64,000 nucleotides of DNA from Pseudomonas bubulae (GCF_037023725.1 NZ_CP146078.1:1-64000); one strand, 5' to 3'. Positions 1 through 10,275 are shown, counted from the stretch's first letter. Translations and numbers: made by a program. Notes: a model not told the origin generated them from the letters alone.

Positions 1-2031
1 CAGCAGCAGTTCCAGAAGCAGGGCAAGGCGATCAATGACAAAGTGCGCCTGTACTCCAAGATCGGCCAGGCGCTGCTGGAGGCAAAGGAAAGCGGCAGCG
101 ATCCCTACGCCGCCATCGAGGCGGTGATTCCCTGGGACGAGTTCACCGAGAGCGTCAGTGAGGCCGAGCTGCTGGCCCGGCCGGAGGGCTTCGACCACCT
201 GCACCTGGTCGGCGAGAACTTCGCCACCCTGCGCCGCTACACGCCGGCCCTGCTGGAGGTACTGGAGCTGCGCGCCGCCCCGGCCGCGCAAGGCGTGCTG
301 GCAGCCGTGCAGACCCTGCGCGAGATGAACGCCGACAACCTGCGCAAGGTGCCGGCCGATGCCCCCACTGCCTTCATCAAGCCGCGCTGGAAGCCGCTGG
401 TGATCACCCCGGAAGGCCTCGACCGGCGCTTCTACGAAATCTGCGCGCTGTCCGAGCTGAAGAACGCCCTGCGCTCCGGCGACATCTGGGTCAAGGGCTC
501 GCGGCAGTTCCGCGACTTCGACGACTACCTGCTGCCGGCCGAGAAGTTCGCCGCACTCAAGCGCGAGCAGGCCCTGCCCCTGGCGATCAACCCGAACAGC
601 GACCAGTACCTGGAAGAGCGTTTGCAGCTGCTGGACGAGCAGTTGGCCACCGTCACCCGCCTGGCCAAGGACAACGAGCTGCCCGATGCCATCCTCACCG
701 AGTCAGGGCTGAAAATCACCCCGCTGGATGCGGCGGTGCCGGATCGGGCGCAGGCGCTGATCGACCAAACCAGCCAGTTACTGCCGCGCATCAAGATCAC
801 CGAACTGCTGATGGACGTGGACGACTGGACGGGCTTCAGCCGCCACTTCACCCACTTGAAGGACGGGGCCGAGGCCAAAGACAGGACGTTGCTGCTGTCC
901 GCAATCCTCGGTGATGCGATCAACCTCGGGCTGACCAAGATGGCCGAGTCGAGCCCCGGCCTGACCTACGCCAAGCTGTCCTGGCTGCAAGCCTGGCACA
1001 TCCGCGACGAAACCTATTCGGCGGCCTTGGCCGAGCTGGTCAACCACCAGTATCGCCACGCCTTTGCCGCCCACTGGGGCGACGGCACGACCTCATCCTC
1101 CGATGGCCAGCGCTTCCGCGCGGGTGGCCGGGGCGAGAGCACCGGGCACGTCAACCCGAAGTACGGTAGCGAGCCGGGACGGCTGTTCTATACCCATATC
1201 TCCGACCAGTACGCGCCGTTCAGCACCCGCGTGGTGAATGTCGGCGTCCGCGATTCCACCTATGTGCTCGACGGCCTGCTGTACCACGAGTCCGACCTGC
1301 GGATCGAGGAGCACTACACCGACACGGCCGGCTTCACCGATCACGTCTTTGCCCTGATGCACCTGCTAGGCTTCCGCTTCGCGCCGCGCATCCGCGACCT
1401 CGGCGAAACCAAGCTGTACGTGCCGCAGGGCGTGCAAGCCTACCCGACGTTGCGCCCGCTGATCGGCGGCACCCTGAACATCAAGCACGTGCGTGCCCAC
1501 TGGGACGACATCCTGCGCCTGGCCAGCTCGATCAAGCAGGGCACCGTCACCGCCTCGCTGATGCTGCGCAAGCTCGGCAGCTACCCGCGCCAGAACGGAC
1601 TGGCCGTGGCCCTGCGCGAGCTGGGCCGGATCGAGCGCACGCTGTTCATCCTCGACTGGCTGCAAAGCGTCGAGCTGCGCCGTCGCGTGCATGCCGGCCT
1701 GAACAAGGGTGAAGCGCGCAACTCCCTGGCCAGGGCGGTGTTCTTCAACCGCCTCGGCGAAATCAGGGATCGGAGCTTCGAGCAGCAGCGCTACCGGGCC
1801 AGCGGCCTCAACCTGGTGACGGCGGCTATCGTGCTGTGGAACACAGTGTATCTGGAACGCGCCACCCAGGGGCTGGTCGAGGCTGGTAAGCCGGTGGACG
1901 GCGAGCTGCTGCAATACCTGTCGCCGCTGGGTTGGGAACACATCAACCTAACCGGCGATTACGTCTGGCGGCAGAGCCGCCGGCTTGAAGACGGGAAGTT
2001 CAGGCCGCTACGGTTGCCCGGAAAACCTTAG
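1..2031 (+). CDS. tnpA: Tn3-family transposase TnpA, C-terminal part (runs off the left edge)
   Basis: The reading frame is open from base 1, so the start lies outside the window; about 676 of the roughly 990 residues usual for the family are present. The DDE transposase catalytic residues are visible in the contexts [23 protein letters not shown] and [15 protein letters not shown]. The enzyme would cut and join the 38-bp ends of its transposon during replicative transposition. The stop codon lies inside the terminal inverted repeat at 2027-2064, as is usual in the Tn21/Tn501 branch, which the sequence resembles. The rest of the transposon is to the left. Confidence 0.95.
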   Translation, partial: QQQFQKQGKAINDKVRLYSKIGQALLEAKESGSDPYAAIEAVIPWDEFTESVSEAELLARPEGFDHLHLVGENFATLRRYTPALLEVLELRAAPAAQGVLAAVQTLREMNADNLRKVPADAPTAFIKPRWKPLVITPEGLDRRFYEICALSELKNALRSGDIWVKGSRQFRDFDDYLLPAEKFAALKREQALPLAINPNSDQYLEERLQLLDEQLATVTRLAKDNELPDAILTESGLKITPLDAAVPDRAQALIDQTSQLLPRIKITELLMDVDDWTGFSRHFTHLKDGAEAKDRTLLLSAILGDAINLGLTKMAESSPGLTYAKLSWLQAWHIRDETYSAALAELVNHQYRHAFAAHWGDGTTSSSDGQRFRAGGRGESTGHVNPKYGSEPGRLFYTHISDQYAPFSTRVVNVGVRDSTYVLDGLLYHESDLRIEEHYTDTAGFTDHVFALMHLLGFRFAPRIRDLGETKLYVPQGVQAYPTLRPLIGGTLNIKHVRAHWDDILRLASSIKQGTVTASLMLRKLGSYPRQNGLAVALRELGRIERTLFILDWLQSVELRRRVHAGLNKGEARNSLARAVFFNRLGEIRDRSFEQQRYRASGLNLVTAAIVLWNTVYLERATQGLVEAGKPVDGELLQYLSPLGWEHINLTGDYVWRQSRRLEDGKFRPLRLPGKP

Positions 2032-2064
2032 CGTACGATTTTTTCCGTTTTCTCTATTCGCCCC
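2027..2064 (+). repeat. 38-bp terminal inverted repeat of the Tn3-family transposon
   Basis: The repeat begins CTTAGCGTACG, overlaps the tnpA stop codon and ends in CCCC at 2064. Read outward-in it has the family form GGGG...ACGCTAAG and is 38 bp long. It falls inside the istA reading frame, so the transposon interrupted an IS21-family element. The five bases TTATT (2065-2069) are the expected target-duplication half; the partner is outside the window. Confidence 0.9.
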
Positions 2065-3051
2065 TTATTTGACGCCCATACACGCTCGTTCGGCTCCTTG
2101 GGCGGCGTGCCGCGCCGGGGCATCTACGACAACATGAAGACCGCCGTCGACAAGGTCAATAAGGGCAAAGGCCGGGCGGTGAATGCGCGCTTTGCGGTGA
2201 TGTGCGCGCATTACCTGTTCGATCCGGACTTCTGCAACGTCGCCGCTGGTTGGGAAAAGGGCATCGTTGAAAAGAACGTGCAAGACAGCCGCAGGCGTAT
2301 CTGGCTAGACGCCCAGGACTGCCAGTTTCACTCCTTCGAGGAACTCAATGCCTGGCTGGGCCAGCGCTGCCGCGCGCTTTGGAACGAGCTGACGCACCCT
2401 CAATACAGCGGGCTGAGTGTGGCCGAAGTGCTGGAGTTGGAGCGCGCTGAACTGATGCCTGTGCCAGCGCCATTCGACGGTTACGTCGAGCGGCCTGCGC
2501 GGGTCTCCAGCACCTGCCTGGTCAGCGTCGGGCGCAACCGCTACTCGGTGCCGTGTGAGTATGCGGGTAAGTGGGTCAGCAGCCGTTTGTATCCGACGCG
2601 AATCGAGGTGGTGGCTGACGACGCGCTGATCGCCAGCCATGTCCGCTTGCTGGATCGCGACCAGGTCAGCTATGACTGGCAGCACTACCTCCCGCTGATC
2701 GAACGCAAGCCCGGTGCGCTGCGCAACGGCGCGCCCTTTGCTGATCTGCCGGCGCCGCTGCGTCAGCTTAAGCACGGTCTGGGGCGTCATGCCGGCGGTG
2801 ACCGGATCATGGCGCAAGTTCTGGCTGCCGTACCGGTCGCCGGGCTCGATGCGGTGCTGGTGGCTGTTGAGCTGGTACTGGAAAGCGGCAGCCTGAGCGC
2901 CGAACACATCCTCAATGTCGTGGCGCGCCTGGCCGCGACCGAACCACCACCCAGCGTCGAAACCCACTTGTCGCTCAAGGAAGCCCCCGTCGCTAACACG
3001 GCGCGCTACGACCGCCTGCGTGGCCAGACCGAGGAGATCGGTCATGCGTGA
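2065..3051 (+). pseudogene. istA: IS21-family transposase IstA, 5'-truncated by the Tn3 transposon
   Basis: The frame is open from the first base after the Tn3 repeat and reads LFDAHTRSFGSLGGVPRRGI, which is the middle of IstA's integrase core, followed by DNMKTAV and the C-terminal domain. About 328 residues remain of roughly 500. The helix-turn-helix and first catalytic residues are missing. The 5' half probably lies on the far side of the transposon, to the left of the window. The stop overlaps the istB start by 8 bp, the usual IS21 arrangement. The element should be inactive because IstA is broken. Confidence 0.9.
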
Positions 3052-3847
3052 TTTGATGGCGGAACTCAAGGAGCTGCGCCTGCACGGCATGGCCACGGCC
3101 TGGGCGGAGTTGACTGCGCAGGGTGAGTCGAACACAGCCTCGTCCAAGTGGCTGCTCGAACACCTGCTGGAACAAGAGCACACAGATCGCGCCATGCGCT
3201 CGGTGAGCCACCAGATGAACATGGCCAAGCTGCCGATGCACCGCGACCTGGCCGGCTTCGACTTCAGCGCCTCCAGCGCAGACGCTCGTTTGATCAGCGA
3301 ACTGGCCAGTCTGGCCTTTACCGACACCGCGCAGAACGTGGTGCTGATCGGTGGGCCTGGCACCGGTAAAACCCACCTGGCCACTGCGCTGGCCGTGTCC
3401 GGCATCACCCGGCACGGCAAGCGCGTGCGCTTCTACTCCACGGTCGATCTGGTCAATCTGCTGGAGCGCGAAAAGCACGACGGCAAAGCCGGGCGGATCG
3501 CCCAAGCTCTGCTGCGCATGGATCTGGTCATCCTCGACGAACTGGGTTATCTGCCCTTCAGCCAGGCCGGCGGTGCGTTGCTGTTTCACCTGCTATCCAA
3601 GCTGTACGAACACACCAGCGTGGTGATCACCACCAACCTGAGCTTCGCCGAATGGTCGAGCGTGTTCGGCGACGCCAAGATGACCACCGCCCTGCTGGAT
3701 CGGCTGACCCACCACTGCCACATCGTCGAAACCGGTAACGAGTCCTATCGCCTGCAACACAGTAGCTTGGCGGCCCAGGCCAAGATCAAATCACGGGAGC
3801 GAAAGCGTAAGGGCGGCCAGGAACCGGAGGACGATGAGCCGTTCTGA
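3044..3847 (+). CDS. istB: IS21-family helper ATPase IstB
   Basis: Predicted 267-residue DnaC-like AAA+ ATPase that helps IstA select targets during IS21 transposition. A Walker A motif (GGPGTGKTH), a Walker B region ([12 protein letters not shown]) and the sensor region ([12 protein letters not shown]) are intact, and the length is normal. The ATG at 3044 follows GAGGAG and overlaps the end of istA. The gene looks complete, but its partner IstA is truncated, so the pair is probably non-functional here. Confidence 0.95.
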   Translation: MRDLMAELKELRLHGMATAWAELTAQGESNTASSKWLLEHLLEQEHTDRAMRSVSHQMNMAKLPMHRDLAGFDFSASSADARLISELASLAFTDTAQNVVLIGGPGTGKTHLATALAVSGITRHGKRVRFYSTVDLVNLLEREKHDGKAGRIAQALLRMDLVILDELGYLPFSQAGGALLFHLLSKLYEHTSVVITTNLSFAEWSSVFGDAKMTTALLDRLTHHCHIVETGNESYRLQHSSLAAQAKIKSRERKRKGGQEPEDDEPF

Positions 3848-3990
3848 TTTCATGGCGACGACGGCCTGCTACATGGCTGCGTGTGGCAGGTCTTAAACAA
3901 CTGAACTGGGCTAGCGAAGGAGTGGGGGCAACAGCAGCTGCGCTGGTAGACTTATCCACAGTTGCTGGTAACAAAATCAGCAATCCGCCC

Positions 3991-4040
3991 TGGGTCAAAT
4001 TTCAATCGGCAGGGTGGGTCAATTTTCCATCAGCGCCAAC
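3991..4040. repeat. Right terminus of the IS21-family element
   Basis: Two direct repeats beginning TGGGTCAA start at 3991 and 4015, about 24 bp apart, downstream of istB. Multiple short direct repeats containing GGGTCA at the ends are typical of the IS21 family. The exact last base is uncertain; it is placed near 4040. A change to AT-rich sequence follows. Confidence 0.7.
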
Positions 4041-4367
4041 ACACTAAGCAACCATCAGAAAATTTTGACTGTACGCCAAAAAATTCGCATCTACCAGCAT
4101 CTAAACAGGCGTTGTTGATTATCATAAAACACTGACACTGTATTATATAATCGTGCTTTTGTGTTATTTTTTTAATATTTACTGATTACGTACTTGCTTA
4201 ACCACTCAGTTGCGCTAGAACTAATAGACGCGAAATTTAAATCTCTAATTTTCCAACACTTAGTAAAACCTCGTTTGCCATCCCACTACCATTGTAGGAG
4301 CAAATCAGGAGACATAAAAAATTAGCGGTAGCGTGCCTGGCCCTCTAGATAAGTATTGGAGACTGTA
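4041..4367. other. AT-rich spacer between the IS21 end and msrB
   Basis: No gene is apparent. The stretch is markedly richer in A+T than the genes on both sides, for example around 4135-4190, and may hold the promoter for the msrB-msrA operon. I could not fix a -35/-10 pair with confidence. A Shine-Dalgarno GGAG at 4357-4360 precedes msrB. Confidence 0.5.
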
Positions 4368-4811
4368 ATGAAGTTTGAAAAGTCACAGACAGCAATCGAC
4401 CACCTGACTCCCGAGCAACACCGAATTACCCAGGAGGCGGGCACCGAAAGGCCCTTCACGGGCGAGTACAACGACAACAAGGAGCCTGGCATCTACGTCG
4501 ACATAGTGTCGGGAGAGCCACTGTTCGCTTCGACGGACAAGTTCGATTCGGGTACTGGCTGGCCCAGCTTCACCAAGCCGATCGTTTCGGCAAACGTGAA
4601 CGAGGTGCGGGACAGCGCACACGGCATGGTCCGGACGGAGGTCAGGTCAGTACACGCAGACAGTCATCTCGGCCATGTGTTCCCCGATGGTCCTTCCGAC
4701 CGCGGCGGTCTGCGGTACTGCATCAACTCAGCGTCCCTTCGCTTCATCCCGCGCGACGAGATGGAGTCCGAGGGATACGGTGAATATCTCGATCAAGTAG
4801 AGGAGGCTTAA
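4368..4811 (+). CDS. msrB: Peptide-methionine (R)-S-oxide reductase MsrB
   Basis: Predicted 147-residue cytosolic enzyme that reduces the R-epimer of protein methionine sulfoxide, repairing oxidised proteins. Family motifs [22 protein letters not shown] and the catalytic-cysteine segment RYCINSASL are present. The two CxxC zinc pairs of zinc-type MsrBs are absent, so this is a zinc-less form. The ATG at 4368 is chosen over an in-frame TTG at 4356 because GGAG sits 7 bases upstream. It is followed after one base by msrA, so the two are co-transcribed and together repair both sulfoxide epimers. First gene of the oxidant-defence island. Confidence 0.95.
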   Translation: MKFEKSQTAIDHLTPEQHRITQEAGTERPFTGEYNDNKEPGIYVDIVSGEPLFASTDKFDSGTGWPSFTKPIVSANVNEVRDSAHGMVRTEVRSVHADSHLGHVFPDGPSDRGGLRYCINSASLRFIPRDEMESEGYGEYLDQVEEA

Positions 4812-4812
4812 C

Positions 4813-5352
4813 ATGCATCAGCGCGCTGTTCTCGCAGGAGGATGTTTCTGGGGCATGCAGGATCTGATCCGCAAGCGGCCCGGCATCATCTCGACCCGTG
4901 TGGGTTACACGGGCGGCGATATTCCGAACGCCACGTATCGTAATCACGGCACGCATGCCGAGGGGATCGAGATTGTCTTCGACCCGACAGTGACGAGCTA
5001 CCGGAACATCCTGGAATTCTTCTTCCAGATCCACGATCCGACGACGCTGAACCGCCAGGGCAATGATCGTGGGCTCTCCTACCGGTCGGGCATCTATTAT
5101 GTCGACGAGGAGCAGAAGCGCGTCGCCGAGGATACGATCGCCGATGTGGATGCCTCGGGGCTGTGGGATGGCAAAGTGGTGACCGAGGTCCAGCCGGTCG
5201 GCGAGTTCTGGGAGGCCGAGCCCGATCACCAGGATTATCTGGAGAAGCGCCCGGGCGGCTACACCTGCCACTTCGTCCGTCCCGGCTGGGTGCTTCCGAA
5301 GCGCCAAAAGGTTGACGACGTACAGCCAGCGGCCGGGACCGCGGCGGAATAG
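4813..5352 (+). CDS. msrA: Peptide-methionine (S)-S-oxide reductase MsrA
   Basis: Predicted 179-residue enzyme reducing the S-epimer of methionine sulfoxide. The catalytic cysteine is in GGCFWG at residues 9-14, and a likely resolving cysteine lies in YTCHF near the C-terminus. The start is one base after the msrB stop, indicating translational coupling. Length is normal for the short MsrA class. MsrA/MsrB pairs are commonly induced by hypochlorite, which oxidises methionine, and the context of other oxidant-defence genes supports that role here. Confidence 0.95.
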   Translation: MHQRAVLAGGCFWGMQDLIRKRPGIISTRVGYTGGDIPNATYRNHGTHAEGIEIVFDPTVTSYRNILEFFFQIHDPTTLNRQGNDRGLSYRSGIYYVDEEQKRVAEDTIADVDASGLWDGKVVTEVQPVGEFWEAEPDHQDYLEKRPGGYTCHFVRPGWVLPKRQKVDDVQPAAGTAAE

Positions 5353-5492
5353 GCTTCACTGCCGTTGCCACTGCGCCGATCCGGTCCGCAATCTTCGTGA
5401 CCGCGTCGTTCAGCGACGCGGTCATCGAACCCTACTTCAGAGTGACGGCTCGTTCCAGTCAGTCGCCATCGCAACACCAGGATCGCAGATTT

Positions 5493-6197
5493 ATGCCAGA
5501 CCTCTCGTCCTTTCCGATCACGCAGCGCTGGCCGGCATCTCATCCCGATCGCCTGCAACTCTACGCAGCCCCTACGCCCAATGGCGTCAAGGTCTCGATC
5601 ATGCTTGAGGAGACTGGCCTGGCGTACGAGCCCCACCTGATCGACATCTCGAACAACGAGTCGAAGGATCCGGCGTTCGTGTCGCTGAACCCGAACGGAC
5701 GCATACCGGCGATCATCGATCCGGCTGGCCCTGACGGTAGACCCATCGCCTTATGGGAATCCGGTGCGATCCTCCTCTATCTGGCCGACAAGACGGGTCA
5801 GTTCATCTCCACCGAACCAGGCCAGCGTTACGAGACCCTAGCGTGGGTGTTCTTTCAGATGTCGGCCATCGGGCCGATGTTCGGTCAGCTCGGCTTCTTC
5901 CTGCGATTTGGCGGCAAGGACTATGAGGACAAGCGGCCGCAACAGCGCTTTATCGACGAATCCACGCGTCTGCTGGGGATTCTGGATCGCCGGCTGGAAG
6001 GCCGCGACTGGATCGTCGACGACTATTCGATCGCGGACATCGCGACGCTCGGCTGGGTGAATGCGCTGGTGGAATTCTACGCTGCGGGTGACATCCTTGG
6101 CCTCAGCAGCTTTTCGAACGTCCGCGCATGGCTTGGACGCGGGCTGGCTCGACCGGCCGTCCAGCGTGGCCTCCACATTCCCGCGAGGCCAGCATGA
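5493..6197 (+). CDS. Glutathione S-transferase family protein
   Basis: Predicted 234-residue GST with an N-terminal thioredoxin-fold domain (LYAAPTPNGVKVSIMLEE, then NPNGRIPAI and ESGAILLYLA) and an all-helical C-terminal domain with DYSIADIATLGW. The PNGxK motif near the N-terminus and the NPNGRIPAI segment resemble the YfcG/Ure2-like disulfide-bond reductases rather than classical conjugating enzymes. Start ATG at 5493. The stop overlaps the corA start (ATGA), so the two are translationally coupled. The precise substrate is not predictable. Confidence 0.9.
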   Translation: MPDLSSFPITQRWPASHPDRLQLYAAPTPNGVKVSIMLEETGLAYEPHLIDISNNESKDPAFVSLNPNGRIPAIIDPAGPDGRPIALWESGAILLYLADKTGQFISTEPGQRYETLAWVFFQMSAIGPMFGQLGFFLRFGGKDYEDKRPQQRFIDESTRLLGILDRRLEGRDWIVDDYSIADIATLGWVNALVEFYAAGDILGLSSFSNVRAWLGRGLARPAVQRGLHIPARPA

Positions 6198-7162
6198 GCA
6201 TCATCGCCGCCTATTATTACAACGAAGGCAAGCGAGTTCGCGAAATCGCGCTCGATGAGCACGTCAAGTTGGGCGAGAGTCGCTCGGGCTTCTGCTGGAT
6301 CGCGCTTAGCGAACCCACCCCCGAGGAACTACTCGCGATCCAAAGGACATATAATCTTCATCCGTTGGCGATCGACAACGCGATGCACCCGCTGTGCCCG
6401 CCCAAGCTCGAGGTCTACAACGATGAGTTGTACGTCGTCGCGCAGACCGCCGAGCTGGTCGGCGACCGGATCAGCTACGGCAAGATGGCGATCTTCACCG
6501 GTCACAATCACCTTATCACCGTGCGGCACGGCAATGCCGGAGCGCTGGGCAAACTTCGGGAGCAACTCGAGGCATCGCCGACGCAGTTCGGCAAGGGTGT
6601 CGACTATGTGCTGCACGCGATCTTGCATCGCGTGGTCGACCAGTATCTGCCCATCTTCGAAATGATCGAGGACGACGTCCTGGCGATGGAGCGACGGTCG
6701 CTGCACGATTTCCTCGGGCCAGAAGAGGTGGCGCGAATCTTCGAACTAAGGTCCGAACTCACGCGGTTCCAGCGCACGCTCGGGGCTATGGCCGAGCTGG
6801 TGCGAAAGCTCGTTCGCGGCCACTTTCCCTGCATCAGCGCCGAAATGACACCATATTTCCACGACGTCGCGGACCATGTCCACCGCGTGCAGTCCATGGT
6901 CGACGGCCTCCTGCTTGTCCTGTCCACGGTCTTTGAGGCCAGCAGCCTTCTTGAAGCGCAAAGGACGGGGGTGATCACCCGCCAGCTGGCGGCTTGGGCG
7001 GCAATACTGGCAGTCCCGACGGCGATCGCTGGAATATACGGCATGAACTTTAAGCACATGCCGGAGCTGGACACGGCCTACGGATACTTTGTCGTGCTCG
7101 GAGTGATAGCGATATCGTGCGTTTTCCTATTTGTGCGCTTCAAGAAGGCTAAGTGGCTGTGA
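6194..7162 (+). CDS. CorA-family divalent cation transporter
   Basis: Predicted 322-residue membrane protein. It has the long cytoplasmic alpha/beta and helical stalk domain of CorA/ZntB proteins, then two C-terminal transmembrane segments with the signature YGMNF between them (near residues 282-286) and a basic tail (RFKKAKWL). It would conduct Mg2+, or Co2+/Ni2+/Zn2+ in some members, as a pentamer. It overlaps the preceding GST gene by four bases, an unusual pairing that suggests joint expression in the stress island. Ion specificity cannot be read from the sequence. Confidence 0.9.
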   Translation: MSIIAAYYYNEGKRVREIALDEHVKLGESRSGFCWIALSEPTPEELLAIQRTYNLHPLAIDNAMHPLCPPKLEVYNDELYVVAQTAELVGDRISYGKMAIFTGHNHLITVRHGNAGALGKLREQLEASPTQFGKGVDYVLHAILHRVVDQYLPIFEMIEDDVLAMERRSLHDFLGPEEVARIFELRSELTRFQRTLGAMAELVRKLVRGHFPCISAEMTPYFHDVADHVHRVQSMVDGLLLVLSTVFEASSLLEAQRTGVITRQLAAWAAILAVPTAIAGIYGMNFKHMPELDTAYGYFVVLGVIAISCVFLFVRFKKAKWL

Positions 7163-7255
7163 ATACTGCCCATCGTTTTCTTCGCCGTCATCTGACGGTT
7201 ACAGCGGGCCTTATACGGAAGCTTGTCCAATCCAACTCAAGATGAAGGTGCGTCC

Positions 7256-7564
7256 ATGACATAGCAGCTGACCGACGCTCTACAAGCAGTTCAGTCCTTC
7301 ATCGCCAAGGGCTAAGACCGCGAATAGCGCGTCAAGGACAGCAATCTCGTCGATCTCGAGCCAGGATCAACCATCGGTCCGTGCGGCATCTGCGTCGACG
7401 CGGCGTTTCGCCTCGGAAGCGGTGATGATGGCGATAACGCCTCCACCCTCTACGCGATCACCGATCCGGCGACCGAGCATAAGGGCCTGTTGATCGACGT
7501 GTTCGATGAAATCTGCTACCGCGACCCAGTTCAAGAGTCGGGACCTCAATGTAGAAGAAGTTGA
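7256..7564 (+). pseudogene. Decayed small conserved protein with in-frame stops
   Basis: Reading from the ATG at 7256 gives a protein-like frame with three early stops (codon 3 and two near codons 20 and 24) and then about 75 continuous residues, including RVKDSNLVDLEPGS and ASTLYAITDPATEHKGLLID, ending at 7564. The pattern recalls the small (about 100-residue) proteins often annotated as phosphoribosylpyrophosphate-synthetase-like, whose function is unproven. The stops indicate a dead gene between corA and the oxidoreductase. The assignment is from memory of the family pattern only. Confidence 0.5.
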
Positions 7565-7609
7565 CTAACGAGCATTCGCGTCATCCGATCAAGCAAGCTG
7601 GAGACATTT

Positions 7610-8623
7610 ATGAAAGCCATTGGTTACAAGGTTCCGGGACCCATCGCCGCGGATGCCGCGCTGGTCGACATCAATCTGCCTCGGCCTGTCGCTGCAGGAT
7701 ACGATATCCTGGTTGAGGTGAAGGCCGTCTCGGTCAACCCGGTCGACTACAAGGTCCGCAACAGCACGCCGCCGGCAGATGGCGATTGGAAGGTGCTGGG
7801 ATGGGATGCCGCCGGGATTGTGCGCGAGGTCGGCCCCGACGTCACGCAGTTCGAGTTAGGCGACGAGGTCTATTATGCCGGATCGATCACACGGCCCGGT
7901 ACCAATGCGGAGTTCCATCTCGTCGACGCCCGGATTGTCGGTCACAAACCTGCGTCGCTCTCCTGGGCGGAAGCGGCGGCGCTGCCGCTGACGACGTTGA
8001 CGGCCTGGGAGGCGATGTTCGACCGCCTGGACGTGGCGAAGCCCGTACCCGGTGCGGCGGAGGCGATCCTCATCATCGGTGGCGCGGGCGGGGTTGGGTC
8101 GATCGCCGTCCAGATCGCGCGACAGCGCACGGACCTCACCGTCATCGCCACAGCCTCTCGACCGGAAACCCAAGAGTGGGTAAGAGGGCTTGGAGCTCAC
8201 CACGTCATCGACCATTCTCGTCCGCTCGCGCCACAGATCGCCGAACTCGGCATCGGTGCTCCCGCTTTCGTCTTTTCGACCACACATACCGAGCAACATG
8301 TCGCCGACATCGCCGAACTGATCGCCCCACAAGGACGGTTCGGACTGATCGACGATCCCAAGGCATTCGATATCATGGTTTTCAAGCGCAAGGCGGTGTC
8401 GATCCACCACGAGCTGATGTTCACGCGGTCGATCTACGGCACGCCCGACATGAATGAGCAGGGCGAGATTCTGGATGCGATGGCAGCGCTGGTTGACGAC
8501 GGCAAAATCCGCACGACGCTGACCCGGCGACTGTCGCCGATCAATGCCGCCAATCTGAAGACGGTGCATGCACTGATCGAAAGTGGCGCGGCTAAAGGCA
8601 AGATCGTCCTCGAAGGCTTCTAA
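7610..8623 (+). CDS. Zinc-type alcohol dehydrogenase-like / quinone oxidoreductase (MDR superfamily)
   Basis: Predicted 337-residue medium-chain dehydrogenase/reductase: GroES-like N-terminal domain (VKAVSVNPVDYKVR) followed by a Rossmann NAD(P)H-binding domain with GGAGGVGSIAVQIA. The zinc-ligand cysteines of true alcohol dehydrogenases are missing, which fits NADPH-dependent quinone or enone reductases. Such enzymes detoxify electrophiles and quinones produced by oxidants. The ATG at 7610 opens a new unit after the decayed gene; the neighbours downstream are on the same strand. Confidence 0.9.
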   Translation: MKAIGYKVPGPIAADAALVDINLPRPVAAGYDILVEVKAVSVNPVDYKVRNSTPPADGDWKVLGWDAAGIVREVGPDVTQFELGDEVYYAGSITRPGTNAEFHLVDARIVGHKPASLSWAEAAALPLTTLTAWEAMFDRLDVAKPVPGAAEAILIIGGAGGVGSIAVQIARQRTDLTVIATASRPETQEWVRGLGAHHVIDHSRPLAPQIAELGIGAPAFVFSTTHTEQHVADIAELIAPQGRFGLIDDPKAFDIMVFKRKAVSIHHELMFTRSIYGTPDMNEQGEILDAMAALVDDGKIRTTLTRRLSPINAANLKTVHALIESGAAKGKIVLEGF

Positions 8624-8695
8624 CGACCGCGATCGCCAAACATCTTGTCCAACCTCAAAAAGCCGAACGGGTTATGCCCCAGCGATGAGAATCCC

Positions 8696-9127
8696 ATGAC
8701 CAAATCTATTGCCACCGCCTCGATCAACCGCGAAACCGCAGTCGCCCTCATCGACGCGGCGCTCGCTGCGGCCCGTGCCATCGGCATCCCGGCTGCCGTC
8801 GCCGTCGTCGACGCCACCGGTAACCTGCGCGCGTTCGAGCGCACCGACGATGCGCCGTTCCTTACCGTCGATGTTGCCATCGACAAGGCCTGGAGTTCCG
8901 CCTCGTTTGGGTTCCCGACCCATGTCTGGAACGACTATGTGACCAACGATCCAAAAGTGGCGCCGCTAGCCTATCGCCCTCGGATGGTCGCTGTCGGCGG
9001 CGGTTATCCGATTCTGGAGGATGGGAAGTTGATCGGCGGCATAGGCATCTCCGGAGGCAACTATCAGCAGGATCAGGATGCGTGCGTCGAGGCACTCATG
9101 AAAATCGGGTTCCAGTTGCCAGCCTGA
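8696..9127 (+). CDS. HbpS/GlcG-type heme-binding domain protein
   Basis: Predicted 143-residue protein of the GlcG/HbpS fold (DUF336): AAxAxAIGIPAAVAVVDATGNLRAFERTDDA-like opening, then AIDKAWSSASF and a glycine-rich GGYPILEDGKLIGGIGISGG. In Streptomyces HbpS binds heme and senses oxidative stress; GlcG is of unclear function. No signal peptide is seen. The ATG at 8696 is preferred over an upstream TTG at 8645, although neither has a strong Shine-Dalgarno. Context suggests a role in the oxidant response. Confidence 0.85.
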   Translation: MTKSIATASINRETAVALIDAALAAARAIGIPAAVAVVDATGNLRAFERTDDAPFLTVDVAIDKAWSSASFGFPTHVWNDYVTNDPKVAPLAYRPRMVAVGGGYPILEDGKLIGGIGISGGNYQQDQDACVEALMKIGFQLPA

Positions 9128-9185
9128 CGACTGTGAGGCCATCACCGGTGGTAATGGCCAACAGATCCAACCTTTGAGAGGCCTA

Positions 9186-9479
9186 ATGATGGAAGCGTTC
9201 GTCGTCTTTACGCGGGAAGAAACCAGCGACCCACATGCACTCGCAACCTATTCTGCAGGCGTCGGACCATCGTTCGATGGTCACGACGTTACCTTTCTCG
9301 CCGCTTATGGCGCGATCCAGCATTTGGAGGGGCCGCCCATCGAAGGGGCCGTAATCTTGCGTTTCCCGACGATGCAGGCCGCTCGCGACTGGTATGACAG
9401 TCCCGCCTACCAAACCATCGCTGCTCAACGCTTTGCCGGTTCCCGTTACCGCGCCTTTATCATTGAAGGGCGGCGGTGA
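9186..9479 (+). CDS. DUF1330 family protein
   Basis: Predicted 97-residue ferredoxin-like alpha/beta-barrel protein. DUF1330 features are visible: an opening VVFTREE strand, then FLAAYG, EGAVILRFPTMQAARDWYDSPAYQ and a closing RAFIIEG. Function of the family is unknown. The start is one of two adjacent ATGs (9186, 9189) after GAGAGG. It follows the HbpS-like gene by 58 bases and is probably in the same transcript. Confidence 0.85.
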   Translation: MMEAFVVFTREETSDPHALATYSAGVGPSFDGHDVTFLAAYGAIQHLEGPPIEGAVILRFPTMQAARDWYDSPAYQTIAAQRFAGSRYRAFIIEGRR

Positions 9480-9804
9480 CATACCGACAGAAGCACTTCG
9501 GCGCTGACCACGAGGTATCGGCGTGTGAACTCGCATCTTGGGAATCTGTGGGGGGGACCAAGACAGCGGCGCTAGGGGCTCATATCGTCGATCGGATCAG
9601 AGAGTTGCTCGGCGAGAATGGGTTATCTATTGCCGAGCTGACGGAGCGGAGCCGCCCTCTCCCAACGGATTGATTCAATCGTTGACGCTCCTCCTATCCG
9701 GATCCGGGTTTTCGCACGCTGATCAACAGAGTTACAGCGCGCAACGCCTGTAGTGGGCATCAGGGGATGGGTGGCAATCAGGATGATTGCCCACCTTCCA
9801 ACGA
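9480..9804. other. Spacer with a short unassigned reading frame
   Basis: A frame ending at 9673 codes for a plausible short segment (HIVDRIRELLGENGLSIAEL) that could be the remnant of a helix-turn-helix protein, but it is too short to call. The remainder up to the convergent redoxin gene shows nothing recognisable. Confidence 0.3.
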
Positions 9805-10275
9805 TTAACCTTGCTCAAGTTGCTTCACTAGTCGCTCCGCGTCGAGATGGAAGTCCGAGAAAACAATGCTACCGCCAGCGTCGATAACCGTAAACCACGG
9901 AGTTCCTCGTGTGCGGTAGTCTTCCATGAAGGTTGGAAACGGCGAGCCGGTCGGTTGCTCGTCGTGACCGAAAACGATAGGAAGCTCATACTTGAGCTGG
10001 TTCACGCGCAACTTCTCGAAGGTATTCTCATGCGTTCCTTCGAAGACGGTCTGGATCACTGCGAACCCCACGTCTTTTGAGCTCAACGCTGCATGCAACT
10101 TTTGTAGCGTCGGAAACCCATGCAAATGGCAACCTTGGCACCAATGCTGGAAGGCAAACAAGATTTTCGGGCCGGGCCCGATATCTGACAGTTTGAACGG
10201 CGCGATACTTTCCCCATCTTTGCCAATCCATTTTTGCACCCGCAGCTCAGGCGCTTGTCGTTCGATCTCGTTCAT
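9805..10275 (-). CDS. Thioredoxin-fold redoxin (AhpC/TSA-TlpA-like)
   Basis: Predicted 156-residue soluble thioredoxin-fold protein. The active site is WCQGCH (CxxC) after the strand KILFAFQHWC, with the cis-proline segment TRGTPWFTVID and the closing strand IVFSDFHLDA. It may reduce peroxides or disulfides with an unidentified electron donor. The ATG at 10275 is chosen because GGAGG lies just upstream; a longer TTG start is less likely. It is the only gene on this strand within the high-GC part of the island and so has its own promoter. Confidence 0.85.
   Translation of the reverse strand: MNEIERQAPELRVQKWIGKDGESIAPFKLSDIGPGPKILFAFQHWCQGCHLHGFPTLQKLHAALSSKDVGFAVIQTVFEGTHENTFEKLRVNQLKYELPIVFGHDEQPTGSPFPTFMEDYRTRGTPWFTVIDAGGSIVFSDFHLDAERLVKQLEQG

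Noticed and set aside
2305..3420. 371-codon open frame on the minus strand across istA/istB
   Set aside because: It is antisense to well-recognised istA and istB, has no protein-like motifs, and reflects the high G+C content.
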